DNA of 64,000 bases from Pseudo-nitzschia pungens (taxonomy: Eukaryota; Bacillariophyta; Bacillariophyceae; Bacillariales; Bacillariaceae), in NCBI GenBank assembly GCA_037355855.1, contig CM074768.1:2170001-2234000 (forward strand), given 5' to 3'. The notes beneath the pieces are model-generated. The model had not been told where the DNA came from, searched no databases, and worked only from the letters and a program-made list of their open reading frames with translations. Below, piece after piece: positions 57,444 to 64,000 of this stretch (the stretch's first letter is position 1; the number at the start of each line of letters is the position of its first letter). A program made the translations under genes and the position numbers.

Positions 57444-60400
57444 AATTCCAAGCCTGTCAACAACCCAATCTCAGAAGGAATGCTTCCAGTCAATGCATTC
57501 TCAACTGCAAACACATACCAATACACAACATGAAAGAAGCATTCATTGCAGACATTGTTAATACCATCAATCAGTCAATTGCGCATGCACAAACTATTAC
57601 AAAACTTCCAGAGTTCCACAACTCCAACAATGACTACAACATCTGCACTCACACAAATAAAGATTTGTCAAGCCTGTCAACAACCCAATCTCAGAAGGAA
57701 TGCTTCCAGTCAATGCATTCTCAGCTGCAAACACATACCAATACACAACATGAAAGAAGCATTCATTGCAGACATTGTTAATACCATCAATCAGTCAATT
57801 GCGCATGCACAAACTATTACAAAACTTCCAGAGTTCCACAACTCCAACAATAAATAATAAACCATAAACACTCACCCAAATCAAGATATGTCAAACCTGT
57901 CAACAACCCAATCTCAGAAGGAATGCTTCCAGTCAATGCATTCTCAACTGCAAACACATACCAATAAAAAGCATGAAACAAACATTTAATACACGTGTTA
58001 ATATCATCAACAACTCAATAAACATACACACAAACATTGACAAACCTCCAGTCTTTCATACCACCACCAACGACTCCAACATCTGCACTCACACAGAGCA
58101 AGAGATTCCAAGCCTGTCAACAACCCGATCTCAGAAGGAATGCTTCCAGTCAATTCTTTGTCATCTGCAAACACATACCAATACACAGCATGAAAAATAC
58201 ATTCAACACACACGTTTATTAATATCATCGGCAAACCAATAGACACATACAAACATTGACAAACATCCAGTCCTTCACACCACCACCAACGACTATGACA
58301 TCTGCACTCACACAAAGCAAGAGATTCCAAGCCTGTCAACAACCCAATCTCGGAAGGAATCCTTCCAGTCAATGCATTCCCAACTGCAGACACATACCGA
58401 TACACAACATGAAAAATACATTCAACACACACACATATTAATATCATCAACAAATCAATAGACACATACACACAAACATTGAAAAACATTCAATCTTTCA
58501 CAACTCTAACAATGACTACAACATCCGCACTCACACAAATCAAGAAGTTTCAAGCCTGTCAACAACCCAATCTCAGAAGGAATGCTTCCAGTCAATGCAT
58601 TGTCATCTGCAAACACATACCAATACGCAACAAGAAAGAAACATTCAACAGACACATTAATTATATCATCAACAAATTGATACACAAAAACACACAACAT
58701 TGCCAAACCTCCAGTCTTTCACAACTCTAACGATACATACAACATATGCACTCACACAAATAAAGATATTCCAAGCCTGTCAACAACCCAATCTCAGAAG
58801 GAATGCTTCCAGTCAATGCATTCTCAACTGCAAACACATACCAATACACAACATGAAAGAAGCATTCATTGCAGACATTGTTAATACCATCAATCAGTCA
58901 ATTGCGCATGCACAAACTATTACAAAACTTCCAGAGTTCCACAACTCCAACAATGACTACAACATCTGCACTCACACAAATAAAGATTTGTCAAGCCTGT
59001 CAACAACCCAATCTCAGAAGGAATGCTTCCAGTCAATGCATTCTCAGCTGCAAACACATACCAATACACAACATGAAAGAAGCATTCATTGCAGACATTG
59101 TTAATACCATCAATCAGTCAATTGCGCATGCACAAACTATTACAAAACTTCCAGAGTTCCACAACTCCAACAATAAATAATAAACCATAAACACTCACCC
59201 AAATCAAGATATGTCAAACCTGTCAACAACCCAATCTCAGAAGGAATGCTTCCAGTCAATGCATTCTCAACTGCAAACACATACCAATAAAAAGCATGAA
59301 ACAAACATTTAATACACGTGTTAATATCATCAACAACTCAATAAACATACACACAAACATTGACAAACCTCCAGTCTTTCATACCACCACCAACGACTCC
59401 AACATCTGCACTCACACAGAGCAAGAGATTCCAAGCCTGTCAACAACCCGATCTCAGAAGGAATGCTTCCAGTCAATTCTTTGTCATCTGCAAACACATA
59501 CCAATACACAGCATGAAAAATACATTCAACACACACGTTTATTAATATCATCGGCAAACCAATAGACACATACAAACATTGACAAACATCCAGTCCTTCA
59601 CACCACCACCAACGACTATGACATCTGCACTCACACAAAGCAAGAGATTCCAAGCCTGTCAACAACCCAATCTCGGAAGGAATCCTTCCAGTCAATGCAT
59701 TCCCAACTGCAGACACATACCGATACACAACATGAAAAATACATTCAACACACACACATATTAATATCATCAACAAATCAATAGACACATACACACAAAC
59801 ATTGAAAAACATTCAATCTTTCACAACTCTAACAATGACTACAACATCCGCACTCACACAAATCAAGAAGTTTCAAGCCTGTCAACAACCCAATCTCAGA
59901 AGGAATGCTTCCAGTCAATGCATTGTCATCTGCAAACACATACCAATACGCAACAAGAAAGAAACATTCAACAGACACATTAATTATATCATCAACAAAT
60001 TGATACACAAAAACACACAACATTGCCAAACCTCCAGTCTTTCACAACTCTAACGATACATACAACATATGCACTCACACAAATAAAGATATTCCAAGCC
60101 TGTCAACAACCCAATCTCAGAAGGAATGCTTCCAGTCAATGCATTCTCAACTGCAAACACATACCAATACACAACATGAAAGAAGCATTCATTGCAGACA
60201 TTGTTAATACCATCAATCAGTCAATTGCGCATGCACAAACTATTACAAAACTTCCAGAGTTCCACAACTCCAACAATGACTACAACATCTGCACTCACAC
60301 AAATAAAGATTTGTCAAGCCTGTCAACAACCCAATCTCAGAAGGAATGCTTCCAGTCAACGCATTCTCAGCTGCAAACACATACCAATACACAACATGAA

Positions 60401-63400
60401 AGAAGCATTCATTGCAGACATTGTTAATACCATCAATCAGTCAATTGCGCATGCACAAACTATTACAAAACTTCCAGAGTTCCACAACTCCAACAATAAA
60501 TAATAAACCATAAACACTCACCCAAATCAAGATATGTCAAACCTGTCAACAACCCAATCTCAGAAGGAATGCTTCCAGTCAATGCATTCTCAACTGCAAA
60601 CACATACCAATAAAAAGCATGAAACAAACATTTAATACACGTGTTAATATCATCAACAACTCAATAAACATACACACAAACATTGACAAACCTCCAGTCT
60701 TTCATACCACCACCAACGACTCCAACATCTGCACTCACACAGAGCAAGAGATTCCAAGCCTGTCAACAACCCGATCTCAGAAGGAATGCTTCCAGTCAAT
60801 TCTTTGTCATCTGCAAACACATACCAATACACAGCATGAAAAATACATTCAACACACACGTTTATTAATATCATCGGCAAACCAATAGACACATACAAAC
60901 ATTGACAAACATCCAGTCCTTCACACCACCACCAACGACTATGACATCTGCACTCACACAAAGCAAGAGATTCCAAGCCTGTCAACAACCCAATCTCGGA
61001 AGGAATCCTTCCAGTCAATGCATTCCCAACTGCAGACACATACCGATACACAACATGAAAAATACATTCAACACACACACATATTAATATCATCAACAAA
61101 TCAATAGACACATACACACAAACATTGAAAAACATTCAATCTTTCACAACTCTAACAATGACTACAACACCTGCACTCACACAAAGCAAGAAGTTTCAAG
61201 CCTGTCAACAACCCAATCTCAGAAGGAATGCTTCCAGTCAATGCATTGTCATCTGCAAACACATACCAATACGCAACAAGAAAGAAACATTCAACAGACA
61301 CATTAATTATATCATCAACAAATTGATACACAAAAACACACAACATTGCCAAACCTCCAGTCTTTCACAACTCTAACGATACATACAACATATGCACTCA
61401 CACAAATAAAGATATTCCAAGCCTGTCAACAACCCAATCTCAGAAGGAATGCTTCCAGTCAATGCATTCTCAACTGCAAACACATACCAATACACAACAT
61501 GAAAGAAGCATTCATTGCAGACATTGTTAATACCATCAATCAGTCAATTGCGCATGCACAAACTATTACAAAACTTCCAGAGTTCCACAACTCCAACAAT
61601 AAATAATAAACCATAAACACTCACCCAAATCAAGATATGTCAAACCTGTCAACAACCCAATCTCAGAAGGAATGCTTCCAGTCAATTGATTCCGAGCTGA
61701 AAACGCATACCAGCACAAAACATGAAAGAAGCATTCATTGAAGACATTGTTAATACCATCAACCAATCAATTACGCATGCGCAAACTATAACAAACCTTC
61801 AGTCTTTCACAACTCCGATAAAGAATACAACATCTGCACTCACACAAACCAATACCAGTCAAGCCTGTCAACAACCCAATCTCAGAAGGAATGCTTCCGG
61901 TCAATGCATTGTCAGCTGCAAACACATACCAATACACAACATGAAAGAAGCATTCATTGCAGACATTGTTAATACCATCAATCAATCCATTTCGCATGCA
62001 CAAATTATTACAAACCTCCAGTCTTTCACAACTCTAAAACAATGACTAAGACACCTCCACTCACACAAAGGAAGATACGTCAAACCTGTCAATAACCAAA
62101 TCTCAGAGGGAATGCTTCCAGTCAATTGAGTGCTAGCTGAAAACACATACCGATACACAACATGAAACAAACATATTACAAACATGCTAGTAATATCATC
62201 AACAAATCAATAGACACATACACACAAACATTGAAAAACATTCAATCTTTCACAACTCTAACAATGACTACAACACCTGCACTCACACAAAAGAAGAGAT
62301 TCCAAACCTGTCAAGAATCCAATCTCAGAAGGAATGGTTCCGGTCAATGCATTGTCAGCTGCAAACACATACCAATACACAACATGAAACAAAACATTCA
62401 ACACACACATTGATCAGATCATAAACAAATCCATTCACACAAAAACCGAAAAGCATTCACAAAACCCCAAGCTTTCACACCATCAACAACCACTACAACA
62501 TCTGCACTCACACAAACCAAGACCAGTCAAGCCTGTCAAGCCCGTCAACAACCCAATCTCAGAAGGAATGGTTCCAGTCAATTCATTCCCATCTGCAAAC
62601 ACACACCAATACACAACATGAAACAAACATTCAACACACACATTAAGTATATCATCAACAAATCCATTGACACAAAAACACACAGCATTCACAAAACCCC
62701 AATCTTTCACACCATCAACAACCACTACAACATCCGCACTCACACAAATCAAGACCTGTCAAGCCTGTCAAGAATCCAATCTCAGAAGGAATGGTTCCGG
62801 TCAATGCATTGTCAGCTGCAAACACACACCAATACACAACATGAAACAAGCATTCAACACACACATTAAGTATATCATCAACAAATCCATTGATACAAAA
62901 ACACACAGCATTCACAAAACCCCAATCTTTCACACCATCAACAACCACTACAACATCCGCACTCACACAAATCAAGACCTGTCAAGCCTGTCAACAACCC
63001 AATCTCAGAAGGAATGGTTCCAGTCAATTCATTCCCATCTGCAAACACACACCAATACACAACATGAAACAAACATTCAACACACACATTAAGTATATCA
63101 TCAACAAATCCATTGACACAAAAACACACAGCATTCACAAAACCCCAATCTTTCACACCATCAACAACCACTACAACATCCGCACTCACGCAAATTAAGA
63201 CCTGTCAAGCCTGTCAACAACCCAATTTCGGAAGGAATGGTTCCAGTCAAGTCATTCCAAGCTGCAAACACACACCAATACACAACATGAAACAAACATT
63301 CAACACACACATTGATCAGATCATAAACAAATCCATTCACACAAAAACCGAAAAGCATTCACAAAACCCCAATCTTTCACACCATCAACAACCACTACAA

Positions 63401-64000
63401 CATCCGCACTCACACAAATCAAGACCTGTCAAGCCCGTCAACAACCCAATCTCAGAAGGAATGGTTCCAGTCAATTCATTCCCATCTGCAAACACACACC
63501 AATACACAACATGAAACAAACATTCAACACACACATTAAGTATATCATCAACAAATCCATTGACACAAAAACACACAGCATTCACAAAACCCCAATCTTT
63601 CACACCATCAACAACCACTACAACATCCGCACTCACACAAATCAAGACCTGTCAAGCCTGTCAACAACCCAATCTCGGAAGGAATGGTTCCAGTCAAGTC
63701 ATTCCAAGCTGCAAACACACACCAATACACAACATGAAACAAGCATTCAACACACACATTAAGTATATCATCAACAAATCCATTGACACAAAAACACACA
63801 GCATTCACAAAACCCCAATCTTTCACACCATCAACAACCACTACAACATCCGCACTCACACAAATTAAGACCTGTCAAGCCTGTCAACAACCCAATTTCG
63901 GAAGGAATGGTTCCAGTCAAGTCATTCCAAGCTGCAAACACACACCAATACACAACATGAAACAAACATTCAACACACACATTAAGTATATCATCAACAA
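57444..64000 (-). CDS. Tandem LRR-exon array of a large LRR protein (partial both ends)
   Basis: Thirty minus-strand exons, each one plant-type LRR (for example ENALTGSIPSEIGLLTG plus LTNLYL). Each is bounded by a tttgcag acceptor and a gtgagt donor, and all are phase 1, so they join in frame. Plus coordinates: 57444-57504 (truncated), 57653-57724, 57876-57947, 58093-58164, 58312-58383, 58535-58606, 58756-58827, 58976-59047, 59199-59270, 59416-59487, 59635-59706, 59858-59929, 60079-60150, 60299-60370, 60522-60593, 60739-60810, 60958-61029, 61181-61252, 61402-61473, 61625-61696, 61844-61915, 62065-62136, 62287-62358, 62512-62592 (81 bp), 62744-62815, 62967-63038, 63190-63261, 63414-63485, 63637-63708, 63860-63931. 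Such solenoids bind ligands outside the cell in plant and diatom LRR proteins. N-terminal exons lie beyond 64000; the C-terminus is lost at the CCCCAA array. Splicing is inferred from sites only. Confidence 0.85.
57653..61621 (-). repeat. 1323-bp higher-order repeat, three copies
   Basis: Blocks 57653-58975, 58976-60298 and 60299-61621 each contain six LRR exons with introns and look nearly identical. Differences seen by eye are few, such as aacgcattc for aatgcattc at 60360 and acacctgcac for acatccgcac near 61168. Confidence 0.93.

Noticed and set aside
57530..63868. Recurrent plus-strand frames (MKEAFIADIVNTINQ, MTNIQSFTPPPTT types)
   Set aside because: They are antisense shadows of the minus-strand LRR exons and their introns; the minus strand gives correct LRRs with splice sites.
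49031..64000. CRISPR-like array
   Set aside because: Repeats are satellites or exon-intron units without unique spacers of constant length, and the genome is eukaryotic.

Overview
The window reads as nuclear DNA of a diatom, probably a raphid pennate. This is an inference from protein families and gene style, not from a marker gene. The evidence is short GT-AG introns, a CRAL-TRIO-like protein joined to a DUF6824-type domain, type II membrane proteins with outward LRR or propeller-like domains, a BspA/DUF285-type repeat protein with a Cys-rich tail, and a Copia retrotransposon. Genes are sparse and repeats dominate. Two 500-N runs (31805-32304, 47908-48407) are scaffold gaps of unknown true size.

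Layout. 1-1381 is the 3' end of a Copia element with its LTR; a diverged LTR relative lies near 24.3-24.7 kb. 2.6-6.05 kb holds nested non-autonomous DNA transposons. Two of them have exact 8-bp target duplications and CAGGGGT termini (hAT-like), and a TA-flanked MITE precedes them. 6-15 kb is mostly simple and tandem repeats with no gene I can support. 15.3-16.9 kb is a three-exon secreted or surface protein. 19.5-22.6 kb encodes a 1038-aa protein with about 29 perfect-length 25-aa DUF285-type repeats. 25.0-27.1 kb (minus) is a three-exon CRAL-TRIO-like/DUF6824 protein. 27.8-29.1 kb holds more hAT-like and TA-type elements. 29.6-31.8 kb (minus) is a membrane-anchored propeller-like protein whose N-terminus runs into gap 1. 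A perfect 162-bp palindrome abuts the other side of that gap. 33.6-34.7 kb is a low-complexity ORF. 35.8-36.7 kb (minus) is a frameshifted bacterial-type NuoM (complex I) relic. 37.6-38.3 kb (minus) is a GAT-like endosomal adaptor. 40.7-43.6 kb is a type II membrane LRR protein with one frameshift, and 45.9-47.9 kb is another large type II membrane protein that runs into gap 2.

48.4-57.4 kb is a repeat block bounded by two same-orientation CCCCAA/CAA arrays. Inside are a 182-bp satellite, a minisatellite, an intact orphan 650-aa gene on the minus strand, a 52-bp triplicate and a 38-bp satellite.

57.4-64 kb is the most striking part. It holds 30 consecutive minus-strand LRR exons, almost all exactly 72 bp (24 aa), all with phase-1 borders and introns of about 145-150 bp. 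Six-exon blocks of 1323 bp are triplicated almost without change, so exon number can change without breaking the frame. The array continues past the window. Together the LRR, DUF285 and propeller-like genes suggest a neighbourhood rich in secreted or cell-surface repeat proteins that evolve by internal tandem duplication.
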